Source of the DNA: Bacillota bacterium
GTDB lineage: Bacteria; Bacillota_I; Bacilli_A; Izemoplasmatales; UBA1188
Direction: 5' to 3'
Length of the DNA stretch: 64,000 nucleotides
Assembly: GCA_023410715.1 (NCBI GenBank)
Contig: JAEYPN010000017.1
Location: 110,762 to 174,761 of the forward strand
Shown here: one piece after another, positions 35,452-45,616 of the stretch
Position numbering within the stretch: the stretch's first letter is position 1
How the letters are laid out: each line of letters opens with the position of its first letter
Made by a program: the position numbers and the translations under genes
The notes under the pieces: model-generated
Seen by the model: the letters and a program-made list of their open reading frames with translations, nothing else
Told to the model about the DNA's origin: nothing
Database searches by the model: none

Positions 35452-36333
35452 TTAATAAGTAAAATATTTTAATAAGTATTCTTCTAAAATTAGATTTTCT
35501 TCATAAATTTTTTTAGCATGCTCAAGGCCGACATATCTTATGTGCCAAGGCTCATAGCTAAATCCAGTTAAGTCCTCTTTAGATTCAGGATAGCGAATGA
35601 TAAATCCATACTTATATGCATTATTTTTTAACCATTTACCAGCATTGCTTTCACCTAAATAAGAAGTTAAACCAAGTTCCTTAGTAGAAATATCAATTGT
35701 ATAACCAGTCTGATGTTCAGAGTGTCCAGCTTTAGCTGTTGTTAACTCATCATTATTTTTTTCATATAAGCTTTCCTGATATTTAAAGTCACGATATCCA
35801 GAATATATAAAGAAGGTATAGTTATTTTTTTTAGCATCATTATATAAATCAATAAAATGATCTAAGACAATATCTTTAATGTGAACAACTCTTTCTGTAA
35901 GTATTACATATTCACTTGGAACGGTAATTAGTTTTGTTGGTACAAAATCTCGCGATATATAGAAGTTTTTATTGACTAGAATTAGTTCATTATCCTGATT
36001 GATTGCTTCTTTACCAAAAGTATAATTTTTTGTCATAAAGTCAGGCATATTGACCATATTAACTACTAGCTGATGGTTATAGGTAATTGGTGTTGTTTTA
36101 TAAACTTCTAAATATGTTCCAATTTTTTTAATATCAAAACCTGGAATGACCGAAAATTTAATATAATCATCATAAGGTAAGTTATATTCAATTATATATG
36201 GAATATTTTCTTTATTTATACTCGCAATATCGATATAGCCTAATTCTTTCAGTTCCTTATTATAATTAGTTTTAATTTGAATACAGGAACTTAAAAAAAA
36301 TACGAAGATTAAGGAAATTAGTATTTTTTTCAT
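35452..36333 (-). CDS. VanY-type D-Ala-D-Ala carboxypeptidase lipoprotein
   Basis: The 293-residue protein has a lipoprotein signal ending FFLSSC (Cys17). Its C-terminal half is an M15B peptidase with zinc motif GHSEHQTGYTIDIS (His and Asp ligands) and the second motif EPWHIRYVG. Such enzymes trim the terminal D-Ala of peptidoglycan stem peptides. This suggests that the organism makes peptidoglycan. The N-terminal 100 residues are not recognised. ATG at 36333 is preferred over the ATG at 36342 because it starts a normal signal (MKKILIS) and GGTGAT lies upstream. It diverges from pgm. Confidence 0.88.
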   Translation of the reverse strand: MKKILISLIFVFFLSSCIQIKTNYNKELKELGYIDIASINKENIPYIIEYNLPYDDYIKFSVIPGFDIKKIGTYLEVYKTTPITYNHQLVVNMVNMPDFMTKNYTFGKEAINQDNELILVNKNFYISRDFVPTKLITVPSEYVILTERVVHIKDIVLDHFIDLYNDAKKNNYTFFIYSGYRDFKYQESLYEKNNDELTTAKAGHSEHQTGYTIDISTKELGLTSYLGESNAGKWLKNNAYKYGFIIRYPESKEDLTGFSYEPWHIRYVGLEHAKKIYEENLILEEYLLKYFTY

Positions 36334-36384
36334 AAATATCACCTAAACATATTATGTACCATTCAAATTAAAAATATAATTTAT

Positions 36385-36413
36385 TTGTAAAAAAAAATAT
36401 CTTATTATATAAT
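36385..36413 (+). promoter_or_regulatory. Promoter of the phosphoglucomutase gene
   Basis: TTGTAA and TATAAT with a 17-base spacer, about 30 bases before the ATG at 36443. Confidence 0.7.
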
Positions 36414-36442
36414 ATATTGTGTTGAAAAAAAGGAGATTTAAT

Positions 36443-38152
36443 ATGAAAAATAATCATTATGAAGATTGGTTAAATTACCGTGATTTAGATGTTTCTTTGT
36501 TAAAAGAACTTAAAAAAATGTCTAAAGCAGAAATTGAAGATGCTTTTTACCAAGACTTATCATTTGGTACTGGCGGCTTAAGAGGTATATTAGGACCAGG
36601 AACTAATCGAATGAATATATATACTATTCGTAAAGCCAATAATGGGCTTGCAAAATATTTGTTATTAAATTATAAAGATGAAGTTTATCGTGGTGTTGTA
36701 ATTGCTTATGATAACCGCTTCATGAGCAAGGAATTTGCACTAGAATCAGCGAAGGTTTTAGGTGGATATGGGATTAAAACTTATTTATTTTCAAGTTTAA
36801 GGCCAACACCAGAATTATCATTTGCCGTAAGATATTTGCATGCGATTGCAGGTATTGTCATTACAGCAAGTCATAATCCACCAAAATACAATGGTTATAA
36901 GATATATGATGAATATGGTTGCCAATATACACCAGAATATGCTGATGTAATTGCTAGATATGTTAATGAAACTGAGGATGTTTTTAACATTCCTTGTACA
37001 GAAATAGAAGCCTTAGAAAAAGAAGGATTATTTACACTTATTGATACTGAAATTGACGATGAATACTTAAAACGTGTTAAAACTGTTCAATTAAATGAAA
37101 ACTTAGAAAAGAAGATTAAAGTTGTCTTTACTCCACTACATGGTACATCTGCTGAATTAGGACTTAGACTTTTATTAGAATCTGGTTATAGCGTTTATCC
37201 AGTTTTAGAACAAATGGTTCATGATCCTAAATTTAAAACTGTCAAGTTACCAAATCCTGAAGACCCAAATGCGTTTGAATTAGCTATTAAACTTGCTAAG
37301 AAAGAAAATGCTGATATAGCCATTGCGACTGACCCTGATGCAGACCGTCTAGGTATCGCTGTTAAAGTTGGCAAGGAATATAAATTTTTAACTGGTAACC
37401 AAACAGGAGCAATTTTAATTAACTACTTATTATCAGAAAAGAAGAAAAGAGGTATTTTGCCAGCTAAAGGGAAAATATTTAATACAATTGTTACTTCAGA
37501 TCTAGGCGCAAAAATTGGTCGTTCATATGGCTATGATGTCTTCTCAACCCTAACTGGTTTTAAATTTATTGGTGAACAAGCGCGTTTAATTGAAAATACT
37601 GATTATGAATTTATCTTTGGTTATGAAGAATCTTATGGTTATGTAATTAAAGACTTTGTACGCGATAAAGATTCACTACAAGCAATGTTACTAGCTGTTG
37701 AAGCAGCTAACTATTATTTAGTTGCTGAAAATAAAACACTATATGATAAGTTACTTGATATTTATGCGCAATATGGGGTTTACCGTGAAACACTTAAAAA
37801 TATTGATTTAACTGGTCGTATTGGTCAAGAGAGAATCTCAAGAATTATGGAATATTTTAGAAATAACACTTTAGCTGAGATTGCGAATGTTAAAGTAGCG
37901 ATCAAAGAAGATTACAACTTGAGAAAAAGATTTGCAATGAATACTTCTTTGACTTCTGATTTAGTTTTACCTAGATCAAATGTTGTTAAATTTATTTTAT
38001 CTAATAATTCATGGTTTGTTTTACGCCCAAGTGGAACAGAACCTAAGCTTAAGATTTATATTGGTGTAACAGATTCTTCCATTGATCTTGCAGAAGCACA
38101 AATTGATTTATTATTAAAAGAGATTATGAAAATTATTGAAGATATCAAATAA
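36443..38152 (+). CDS. Phosphoglucomutase / phosphomannomutase (PgcA type)
   Basis: The enzyme interconverts hexose-1- and hexose-6-phosphates. The 569-residue alpha-D-phosphohexomutase has the phosphoserine loop TASHNPPKYNGYKIYD, the metal loop DPDADRLG, the sugar loop GYEESYGY and the phosphate loop RPSGTEPKLK. Its length fits the PgcA (YhxB) group of Bacillota. It likely links glucose-1-phosphate from GlgP to glycolysis and feeds GlgC. ATG at 36443 has AAAGGAGAT upstream. The next gene follows at 14 bases. Confidence 0.95.
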   Translation: MKNNHYEDWLNYRDLDVSLLKELKKMSKAEIEDAFYQDLSFGTGGLRGILGPGTNRMNIYTIRKANNGLAKYLLLNYKDEVYRGVVIAYDNRFMSKEFALESAKVLGGYGIKTYLFSSLRPTPELSFAVRYLHAIAGIVITASHNPPKYNGYKIYDEYGCQYTPEYADVIARYVNETEDVFNIPCTEIEALEKEGLFTLIDTEIDDEYLKRVKTVQLNENLEKKIKVVFTPLHGTSAELGLRLLLESGYSVYPVLEQMVHDPKFKTVKLPNPEDPNAFELAIKLAKKENADIAIATDPDADRLGIAVKVGKEYKFLTGNQTGAILINYLLSEKKKRGILPAKGKIFNTIVTSDLGAKIGRSYGYDVFSTLTGFKFIGEQARLIENTDYEFIFGYEESYGYVIKDFVRDKDSLQAMLLAVEAANYYLVAENKTLYDKLLDIYAQYGVYRETLKNIDLTGRIGQERISRIMEYFRNNTLAEIANVKVAIKEDYNLRKRFAMNTSLTSDLVLPRSNVVKFILSNNSWFVLRPSGTEPKLKIYIGVTDSSIDLAEAQIDLLLKEIMKIIEDIK

Positions 38153-38166
38153 AGTAGGTGGGTCAA

Positions 38167-38346
38167 ATGATAGTTAAAGTGGCTTTACTAGCTGGCTTAA
38201 TTTTGTTTTTTATTGTTATTTCTTATCTTAACAGTCATGAAAAAGTAGAATTGAGTGACAAATGCAAAGAAAAGCTTGAAGATTTAAGTTGTCACAGTTG
38301 TGCTAATCGTGGTAGTTGTACAAGAGGCGACAAGAATGACAAGTGA
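38167..38346 (+). CDS. Small single-span cysteine-rich protein
   Basis: The 59-residue protein has one N-terminal membrane helix (about 2-20) and a short charged tail with four cysteines (DKCKEK, then CHSCANRGSC). The pattern recalls the small Cys-rich proteins sometimes found near FeoB, but no iron transporter is near, so I leave it unnamed. The ATG at 38167 follows GGTGGG. It overlaps the start of ung by 11 bases, so the two are coupled. Lack of interruption and a good ribosome binding site support it as real. Confidence 0.6.
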   Translation: MIVKVALLAGLILFFIVISYLNSHEKVELSDKCKEKLEDLSCHSCANRGSCTRGDKNDK

Positions 38347-39013
38347 TTGGGGTTATTTTTTAAAAGATGAGTTTCAAAAGCCCTACTTTATTGAGCTTAA
38401 GAAATTAGTTGATGAAGAATATCAAAATCACAAATGCTATCCACCATATCACGATATATTAAATGCATTAAAATTAACAAATTATCAGGATGTTAAAATA
38501 GTAATTTTAGGTCAAGATCCATACCATAATGAAGGTGAGGCTATGGGTCTGTCTTTTTCTGTAAAGAAAGGTGTTACACCTCCACCGTCACTTAGAAACA
38601 TTTTCAAGGAATTATATGATGATTTAGGAATAATCCCTGAAACTAGTGATTTAACTAAATGGGCTAAAAAAGGAGTTCTGCTTTTAAATTCTGTATTAAC
38701 GGTTAGAGAAAACATGCCTGGTAGCCATAAAGATTTAGGATGGGAAACATTTACTGATCATATAATTACTCTACTTAGTCAAAGGAAAGAACCAATCGTT
38801 TTTATCCTTTGGGGTAATTATGCAAAGAGCAAGAAAAAACTAATTGATTTAAAGCGCCATTATGTTATTGAATCAGCACATCCATCACCTCTTTCAGCGT
38901 ATCATGGATTTTTTGGTTCAAAGCCATTTTCACGCGCTAATGCGATTTTAGAGAAAGTTTATGGGGAAAAAGTTTCATTTGATTTAGGAGATGATGGTTT
39001 TGACAACTACTAA
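38336..39013 (+). CDS. ung: Uracil-DNA glycosylase
   Basis: Ung removes uracil from DNA. The 225-residue protein has the water-activating motif GQDPYHNEGEAMGLSFSV and the leucine-loop motif SAHPSPLSAYHGFFG. ATG at 38336 fits the family N-terminus; the upstream ATG at 38300 would run deep into the preceding gene. It overlaps both neighbours, indicating an operon of pgm, the small Cys-rich gene, ung and the ECF S component. Confidence 0.97.
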   Translation: MTSDWGYFLKDEFQKPYFIELKKLVDEEYQNHKCYPPYHDILNALKLTNYQDVKIVILGQDPYHNEGEAMGLSFSVKKGVTPPPSLRNIFKELYDDLGIIPETSDLTKWAKKGVLLLNSVLTVRENMPGSHKDLGWETFTDHIITLLSQRKEPIVFILWGNYAKSKKKLIDLKRHYVIESAHPSPLSAYHGFFGSKPFSRANAILEKVYGEKVSFDLGDDGFDNY

Positions 39014-39743
39014 AAAAATGACGTTTATTGGATTGATGATTGCTTTAGGGGTTGTTTTAGCAGAATATGTGGTTATTTATATTCCACCTGCTAGCCCTTC
39101 CCCTCTTTTTAAAATGTCATTTGAACAATTACCTTTAATAATCACTGGTATTATTTTTGGTCCAATTGTTGGTGGTTTAACTGGAGTTGCGACTGATGTT
39201 ATTGGTTATTTTTTAATCGGAGCGGGCAAGGGCTTTGTTTTTAACTTTGGTTTTACTTTTAATGCCTTTTTAGGTGGTTTTATTCCTGGAATGATTTGGT
39301 ATTTCTACTCTAAGAAAAATATTGAAAAAAAATTAGTGTTTACAAATTATTTGTTTTTAGGACTAATGATTTTATCCCTTCCATTTATTATTTTAAATAT
39401 TAATAAAATTGGTGATGTTACAGTAAACAATCTAACTAAATGGAGTGTAATTATCATTTCAGTGCTTTCAACATTTTTACTAATAATTTTTCAAAATAGG
39501 TATAAAAAAAGTGATGAACGTTATTCGTTCTCACTGTTTTTGCTAATTAGTCTAACTTACTTTTTAATAACATCCGTTTTACTTACACCTTTATGGTTAT
39601 TTATTTATGATAAAGTTGCGTATAATTTACGGTTTATTATTGGCTTAGTTAGTTATTCTCTAAAGGTTTTAGTTACGACATTTATTACTTATTTGCTTTT
39701 TAAAAGAATAGGTAAAGATGATATTGGAACTATATTTCAATAA
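39000..39743 (+). CDS. ECF transporter S component, FolT-like
   Basis: The polytopic protein (247 residues from TTG 39000; 250 from ATG 38991) is an ECF-type substrate-binding subunit. The PSPLFKMSFEQLPLIITGIIFGPIVGG block and GVATDVIGYFL are typical of the folate (FolT) group, but the vitamin cannot be assigned with certainty and no riboswitch is present. AGGAG at 38986-38990 touches ATG 38991, so TTG 39000, nine bases away, is the better start. ung ends inside it. Its 3' end overlaps the convergent GH13 gene by 14 bases. Confidence 0.75.
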   Translation: MTTTKKMTFIGLMIALGVVLAEYVVIYIPPASPSPLFKMSFEQLPLIITGIIFGPIVGGLTGVATDVIGYFLIGAGKGFVFNFGFTFNAFLGGFIPGMIWYFYSKKNIEKKLVFTNYLFLGLMILSLPFIILNINKIGDVTVNNLTKWSVIIISVLSTFLLIIFQNRYKKSDERYSFSLFLLISLTYFLITSVLLTPLWLFIYDKVAYNLRFIIGLVSYSLKVLVTTFITYLLFKRIGKDDIGTIFQ

Positions 39744-41766
39744 TTTTTACTTCACAAGGTTTTAAATATTGGTATAAATCATTATTAGCACTTATTTCAT
39801 TAATTTGGTGTGGAAATTCATAAGTTGCATAACGTAGTTGCATCTTAAACTGATTTAATCCTAATTTATCTAAAATTGGTTTTAAACTAACCTGTGTACT
39901 ATTAGCGTTATAGATGTCTTGATTAGCAAGAATAATTAACGCTTTTTTATTATGATAATCTAAATAAGCATAAGCAATAATCTTATTAGAGGCGATAAGT
40001 GGTTGATAATTATTTAAATCAATAATTACTTTTAACCACTTTTCTCTTACCTTAATAACATCCGTGAAGTGATTTATTATTTCAAATCTTCTTGGATTTG
40101 TATAATGGAAGGCATACATATCAAATAAAGCAAGCTTACCATATAGATAATCATCTTTTTCTAAGCGGAACATATCATCAATTGAAGCATCAATACCAAG
40201 ATTCATTGCTTGTAATTCGTAAATTTCTTGACCAGAATTAATGAATGGCACAGTATTAGGAATAAACATATTTAAGACAGTTAACATTCTTGATAAATTT
40301 ATACCGCCATTACGAGAAGCAATTCGTGGTGTATCATGTGTTTCACAACACGCAAAAAGAGGAAGTGATGAAACACTGGCATTATCAATAAAATCTTTAA
40401 GCTTTCCTTCAGTAATTCTTGGTTCCATCCAAAAACCATTTCCAATGATCATGTCATAACCTAAAGCCTTAGCAATTTTATCATTGCCTGGGTTTAATTC
40501 TTCAGCGATAAAGGCAAAATTACTATCAACCTTTTTCGCTTTTTTCATAATTAAATTAAGTAAATCACTTGGCAAAGCATGACCCATATCAATTCTTGCC
40601 CCATCAATTCCAAAGTTTTTTTCAAAATATGGAATAATATCTGATAACAAGTTCCAAAGGCCCATATTTGGTTCTTTTCCTGGATATAAATTACACTTGA
40701 TTGTATCAAATAAAATATATGGAGGGGTAGATTTATCTTCTAAAAAATTTACAGTATATTCTGGGTGATCTAAATACATTCTAAAAAATGTGACATCAGT
40801 CCAAGCTGGTTGGGGATCGTTGATGTTATCTGAGAAAGCTTTAGCAATTTCTAAATCAAAGTTTACTTTAATAGCCTCGATAAGCTCTTCACCCTTTAAA
40901 GACTTAATTTCATTCCATAATGCTTCATTTTGTTCTTTTGGATTTTTCTTAAACATCTTAATATGCCTTTTTACATCAGCTGACTTATATACTTCTTTCA
41001 TTATATCTTTAGTTGGTGGAATACAAGCTCCAATTGTATCAACAGTAGGGACTTTATATTTATCCATTTCACTTGATTTAATCCAGTAGAACCAATCAGG
41101 ATGTTCATTAATTAAAGCAGAAGCCACAGAGTTTGTACGAGGAATAATATCAATTACCACGCGCATTGATAAAATATGGCATGCTTCAACGAAAGCCTTA
41201 AATTCTGTTTCTAATGATTCTTTAGATAAATCGTCTTTTAGAAGCGGATCAATTTCAAAAAAGTCTTCAACTCCATATGGTGAACCCAAATCACCTTTTT
41301 TGCCAATAACTGAAAATTTTGAAATTGGTAACATGTAGATTGTATTAACTCCTAGTTTTTTTAAAGTAGGCAAATAAGCAATACTTTTAACGAAACTTCC
41401 TGTTTCTTTAAGACCATCAAAATTGTTTAAATCTAAAGTGAATGAGCGGTCATGATCATAAGTCGTTGTGGTTCTTGCCATCATTGAGTAGCACACAGCT
41501 TCCTTAATCCAATTTTTATTATCATTTAAAACTTTACTTAAAGGTCTTAAATAATTTAAATCACTTTGTTTGTTTTTTAAGATATAATCTTCAATGACAA
41601 AAGCATAAAAATCATAAGGATTTACTAAGATTTCGTTAGTTGGTAATTTTCTTCCTCTTTCATAATTAAAAGTGTTCCAAATATCAGGAATTACATAATT
41701 TATTTTTTCTCCCTTATGTATACTAGATTTTAGGGATTTAAGAACTTTTTCTAGTGAACTTAACAT
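39730..41766 (-). CDS. GH13 alpha-amylase-family enzyme
   Basis: The 678-residue protein has an unrecognised N-terminal region (1-90) and a GH13 catalytic barrel. Readable motifs are LGVNTIYMLPISKF, VVIDIIPRT (region I, altered from the usual DxVxNH), DGARIDMGHAL with the nucleophile Asp, IAEELNP with the acid Glu, and CETHDTPR with the third Asp. Region I lacks the usual His, suggesting an unusual subfamily. It probably acts on glycogen or maltodextrin, but hydrolysis versus transfer cannot be decided. There is no signal peptide, so it is cytoplasmic. It overlaps the end of the convergent ECF gene with no terminator between. Confidence 0.8.
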   Translation of the reverse strand: MLSSLEKVLKSLKSSIHKGEKINYVIPDIWNTFNYERGRKLPTNEILVNPYDFYAFVIEDYILKNKQSDLNYLRPLSKVLNDNKNWIKEAVCYSMMARTTTTYDHDRSFTLDLNNFDGLKETGSFVKSIAYLPTLKKLGVNTIYMLPISKFSVIGKKGDLGSPYGVEDFFEIDPLLKDDLSKESLETEFKAFVEACHILSMRVVIDIIPRTNSVASALINEHPDWFYWIKSSEMDKYKVPTVDTIGACIPPTKDIMKEVYKSADVKRHIKMFKKNPKEQNEALWNEIKSLKGEELIEAIKVNFDLEIAKAFSDNINDPQPAWTDVTFFRMYLDHPEYTVNFLEDKSTPPYILFDTIKCNLYPGKEPNMGLWNLLSDIIPYFEKNFGIDGARIDMGHALPSDLLNLIMKKAKKVDSNFAFIAEELNPGNDKIAKALGYDMIIGNGFWMEPRITEGKLKDFIDNASVSSLPLFACCETHDTPRIASRNGGINLSRMLTVLNMFIPNTVPFINSGQEIYELQAMNLGIDASIDDMFRLEKDDYLYGKLALFDMYAFHYTNPRRFEIINHFTDVIKVREKWLKVIIDLNNYQPLIASNKIIAYAYLDYHNKKALIILANQDIYNANSTQVSLKPILDKLGLNQFKMQLRYATYEFPHQINEISANNDLYQYLKPCEVKIIEI

Positions 41767-41870
41767 ATTATCATCCTCACTTCTTTATAATAATATTATA
41801 TCAAATTTTTTTATATTAATAATAATTTTACATATAATTTGTAAATGTTTACATCGCAGGTGTTTTTACT

Positions 41871-41898
41871 TTGATTTATATTAATATTAGTGTATAAT
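41871..41898 (+). promoter_or_regulatory. Promoter of gpmI
   Basis: TTGATT and TATAAT (41893-41898) with a 16-base spacer, followed by two inverted repeats in the leader. Confidence 0.7.
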
Positions 41899-41902
41899 AT
41901 TA

Positions 41903-41920
41903 TACAGGAATAATCCTGTA
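41903..41920 (+). promoter_or_regulatory. Inverted repeat at the gpmI transcription start
   Basis: TACAGGA and TCCTGTA form a perfect 7-bp inverted repeat with a 4-base centre, starting 5 bases after the -10. A repressor operator or a 5'-terminal mRNA hairpin are both possible. It has no T-run, so it is not a terminator. Confidence 0.5.
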
Positions 41921-41940
41921 CATATTAAGAGAGGAGCATT

Positions 41941-41966
41941 AGTAATTTAAAAAAATTTAAATTACT
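41941..41966 (+). promoter_or_regulatory. Hairpin between Shine-Dalgarno and gpmI start
   Basis: AGTAATTTAAA and TTTAAATTACT form a perfect 11-bp stem with an AAAA loop. It lies between GAGGAG at 41931-41936 and the start at 41978 or 41981. Folded, the spacing shrinks to about 15 bases. A weaker AAGTGAT lies after the hairpin and may be the true ribosome binding site. Confidence 0.55.
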
Positions 41967-41977
41967 AAGTGATTTAT

Positions 41978-43501
41978 ATGATGAAAAAACCTATTGCATT
42001 AATTATTATGGATGGTTATGGCTTAACAGACAGAGTTGATGGTAACTGTGTGAATGCAGCCAAAAGACCAAACTTAGATTATTATTTTAGTAATTACCCT
42101 AATACCAAAATTGGTGCTAGCGGTGAGGATGTTGGTTTACCTGATGGACAAATGGGAAATAGTGAAGTTGGCCACTTGAATTTGGGTGCTGGACGAATAG
42201 TATATCAATCACTTACAAGAATTAACGTTGCAATAAAGGATGGATCATTTTATAATATTCCTGCATTTAAAAATGCTATTGAACATGTAAATAAAAATAA
42301 TTCAAAGCTTCATATTTTTGGCTTGTTATCAGATGGTGGTGTTCACTCACACACTGAACATATTAAGGCCTTAATTGATAATGCAAAATCAAAAGGTGTT
42401 AAAGAAACATATGTTCATGCTTTCCTAGATGGACGAGATGTCGCTCCAGATTCAGCAGTAAAATTTATTGCGGAACTTGAAAGTTATATGGATGAAATTA
42501 ATTATGGTAAGATTGCTACGGTTTCTGGAAGATATTACGCTATGGATCGTGATAAAAACTGGAATAGAATTATCTTAGCTTATAACAATATGATTGGTTT
42601 AAGTGCCAATATGAAAAATAGCGCAAAAGAAGGCGTAGAAGAGTCATATAAAGAAGGTATTCTAGATGAATTTGTTCAACCATTTAGAGTTACTGATGAA
42701 GGAATTATTAGTGATAATGATGCAATTATTTTTGCAAACTTTAGACCAGATAGAGCTATCCAAATTTCAACAGCATTCTCGAACTTTACTGCCTCTGGCT
42801 TAAATGGCATGGAAACTAAAGCTTTAAACAATATTTTCTATGTTTCAATGATGAAATATTCTGATAGTGTAAAAGGTGAAATTGCTTTCGGTTTACAAGA
42901 TTTAAGTAATATGTTTGGTGATTATGTTTCATCACTTGGTTTATCACAACTAAGAATTGCAGAGACTGAAAAATATGCTCATGTTACATTCTTCTTTGAT
43001 GGTGGAGTAGATAAAGAAATTCCTAATACAACTAGAGTTTTAATCCCATCACCAAAGGTTGCAACTTATGATTTAAAGCCTGAAATGAGTGCATATGAAG
43101 TTAAAGATGCAGCGGTTAACGAGATAAAAAAAGGCATTTATGATTTTGTTATTTTAAATTTTGCAAACTGCGACATGGTTGGTCATACAACAGTGATTCC
43201 TGCAACTATTAAAGCTGTTGAAACAGTTGACTATTGTGTTAATGAAGTAGTTAAAGCCGTAAATGAAATGGGCGGAATTGCAGTAATTACAGCTGACCAT
43301 GGTAACGCTGAAAAATTACTTGATGAAAATGGACATCCATTCTCAGCTCACACTACTAATTTAGTACCATTAATTATTGTTAAAAAAGGTTTAACACTAC
43401 GTGAAGATGGAAATTTAGGCGATGTTATTCCCACAATGTTTGAATTAGCATCTGTTCCTCAACCAGTAGAAATGACTGGGAAATCACTTATTGTTAAATA
43501 G
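41978..43501 (+). CDS. gpmI: 2,3-bisphosphoglycerate-independent phosphoglycerate mutase
   Basis: GpmI converts 3- to 2-phosphoglycerate in glycolysis. The 507-residue alkaline-phosphatase-fold enzyme has IIMDGYGL with a metal Asp, the phosphoserine motif GQMGNSEVGHLNLGAGR (Ser62), HAFLDGRDVAP, FANFRPDRA and ITADHGNAEK. Starts at ATG 41978 and 41981 cannot be separated; a GTG at 41969 adds foreign residues. A small membrane protein gene and eno follow, forming a lower-glycolysis cluster. Confidence 0.96.
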   Translation: MMKKPIALIIMDGYGLTDRVDGNCVNAAKRPNLDYYFSNYPNTKIGASGEDVGLPDGQMGNSEVGHLNLGAGRIVYQSLTRINVAIKDGSFYNIPAFKNAIEHVNKNNSKLHIFGLLSDGGVHSHTEHIKALIDNAKSKGVKETYVHAFLDGRDVAPDSAVKFIAELESYMDEINYGKIATVSGRYYAMDRDKNWNRIILAYNNMIGLSANMKNSAKEGVEESYKEGILDEFVQPFRVTDEGIISDNDAIIFANFRPDRAIQISTAFSNFTASGLNGMETKALNNIFYVSMMKYSDSVKGEIAFGLQDLSNMFGDYVSSLGLSQLRIAETEKYAHVTFFFDGGVDKEIPNTTRVLIPSPKVATYDLKPEMSAYEVKDAAVNEIKKGIYDFVILNFANCDMVGHTTVIPATIKAVETVDYCVNEVVKAVNEMGGIAVITADHGNAEKLLDENGHPFSAHTTNLVPLIIVKKGLTLREDGNLGDVIPTMFELASVPQPVEMTGKSLIVK

Positions 43502-43509
43502 GTATAAAT

Positions 43510-43971
43510 ATGGAGTTAAAAGAAAAACTAAATATTAAGGAACTATTAAAAGTTATTTTTTATGGTTTCTTATTAACCACACTTGTAGGAATCGTTGTTG
43601 GCTATATTGATTTTGGTTTATATAGTTTGATTCAATTTTCTATTTCTGGGCTTATTTTATTTTTACTAGCAAAAAAGATTGCACAGTTTCTAAGAAGTAA
43701 TTATAAAGAGCCACGAACAGTTTTTTCAGTGATTATTGGGATTCTACTTGCTTGGATGATCTTTGTAGAAATTTATAGTTATGCCTTTTTCATCTTTAAT
43801 GATATGGTACCACTTAAAGATATAAATATAAGCTTATTAAAATATTTAGAAGCGATGTGGCCAGTAGTTATAAGGGTTGTTAATGTTTTTAAAGATTTTA
43901 GCTTAGATAAAGTTGTTAACACACTATTTTATTTTATTGTTATATATTTAGGAGTCAAAGAAACAATCTAG
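43510..43971 (+). CDS. Small polytopic membrane protein of unknown function
   Basis: The 153-residue protein has about four hydrophobic helices (around 12-33, 38-57, 73-95 and 135-150). I do not recognise a family. It sits between gpmI (8 bases) and eno (9 bases), so it is co-transcribed with glycolytic genes, though nothing in its sequence points to a metabolic role. Its ribosome binding site is weak. Confidence 0.7.
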   Translation: MELKEKLNIKELLKVIFYGFLLTTLVGIVVGYIDFGLYSLIQFSISGLILFLLAKKIAQFLRSNYKEPRTVFSVIIGILLAWMIFVEIYSYAFFIFNDMVPLKDINISLLKYLEAMWPVVIRVVNVFKDFSLDKVVNTLFYFIVIYLGVKETI

Positions 43972-45270
<1,299 letters not shown>

Positions 45271-45279
45271 AAATATTTG

Positions 45280-45308
45280 TTGATTTTAATGGTATTATTT
45301 TGTATAAT
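45280..45308 (+). promoter_or_regulatory. Promoter of secG
   Basis: TTGATT and TATAAT with a 17-base spacer, 41 bases before the secG ATG. Confidence 0.7.
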
Positions 45309-45349
45309 ATGTATGTTATCTTATTTTTATAGAGATTGGAGGCAATTTT

Positions 45350-45574
45350 ATGGGCGTAGTAGAATGGTTATTATTAGTTGTATCAGTGTTTTTAATTGTC
45401 ATAGTTATCATCCAACAATCAAAAGATGATATTGGGAATACTTTATCTGGTGAGAAAAGCGAATTATTCAAAAACCAAAAGCAAAGAGGCCCTGAGCTAT
45501 TCTTAGCTCGTGCAACTTGGGTTCTCGCGGTTTCATTTATTGTTCTCGCAGTTTTAGCTATGAGTTTACGTTAA
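45350..45574 (+). CDS. secG: Preprotein translocase subunit SecG
   Basis: SecG is the small accessory subunit of the SecYEG channel. The 74-residue protein has two membrane helices (about 4-22 and 53-72) joined by a loop with QQSKDDIGNTLSGEKSELF, the usual SecG pattern. GGAGG lies upstream. A terminator overlaps its stop codon. secG-rnr-smpB-ssrA is a common Bacillota order. Confidence 0.93.
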   Translation: MGVVEWLLLVVSVFLIVIVIIQQSKDDIGNTLSGEKSELFKNQKQRGPELFLARATWVLAVSFIVLAVLAMSLR

Positions 45575-45600
45575 GAACACTTGAGTGTGTTCTTTTTTTA
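45573..45600 (+). terminator. Terminator between secG and rnr
   Basis: Stem AAGAACAC/GTGTTCTT with a 6-base loop and a T-run overlaps the secG stop. Partial read-through could feed rnr. Confidence 0.85.
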
Positions 45601-45616
45601 TGAAAGGAAGTTCAAA

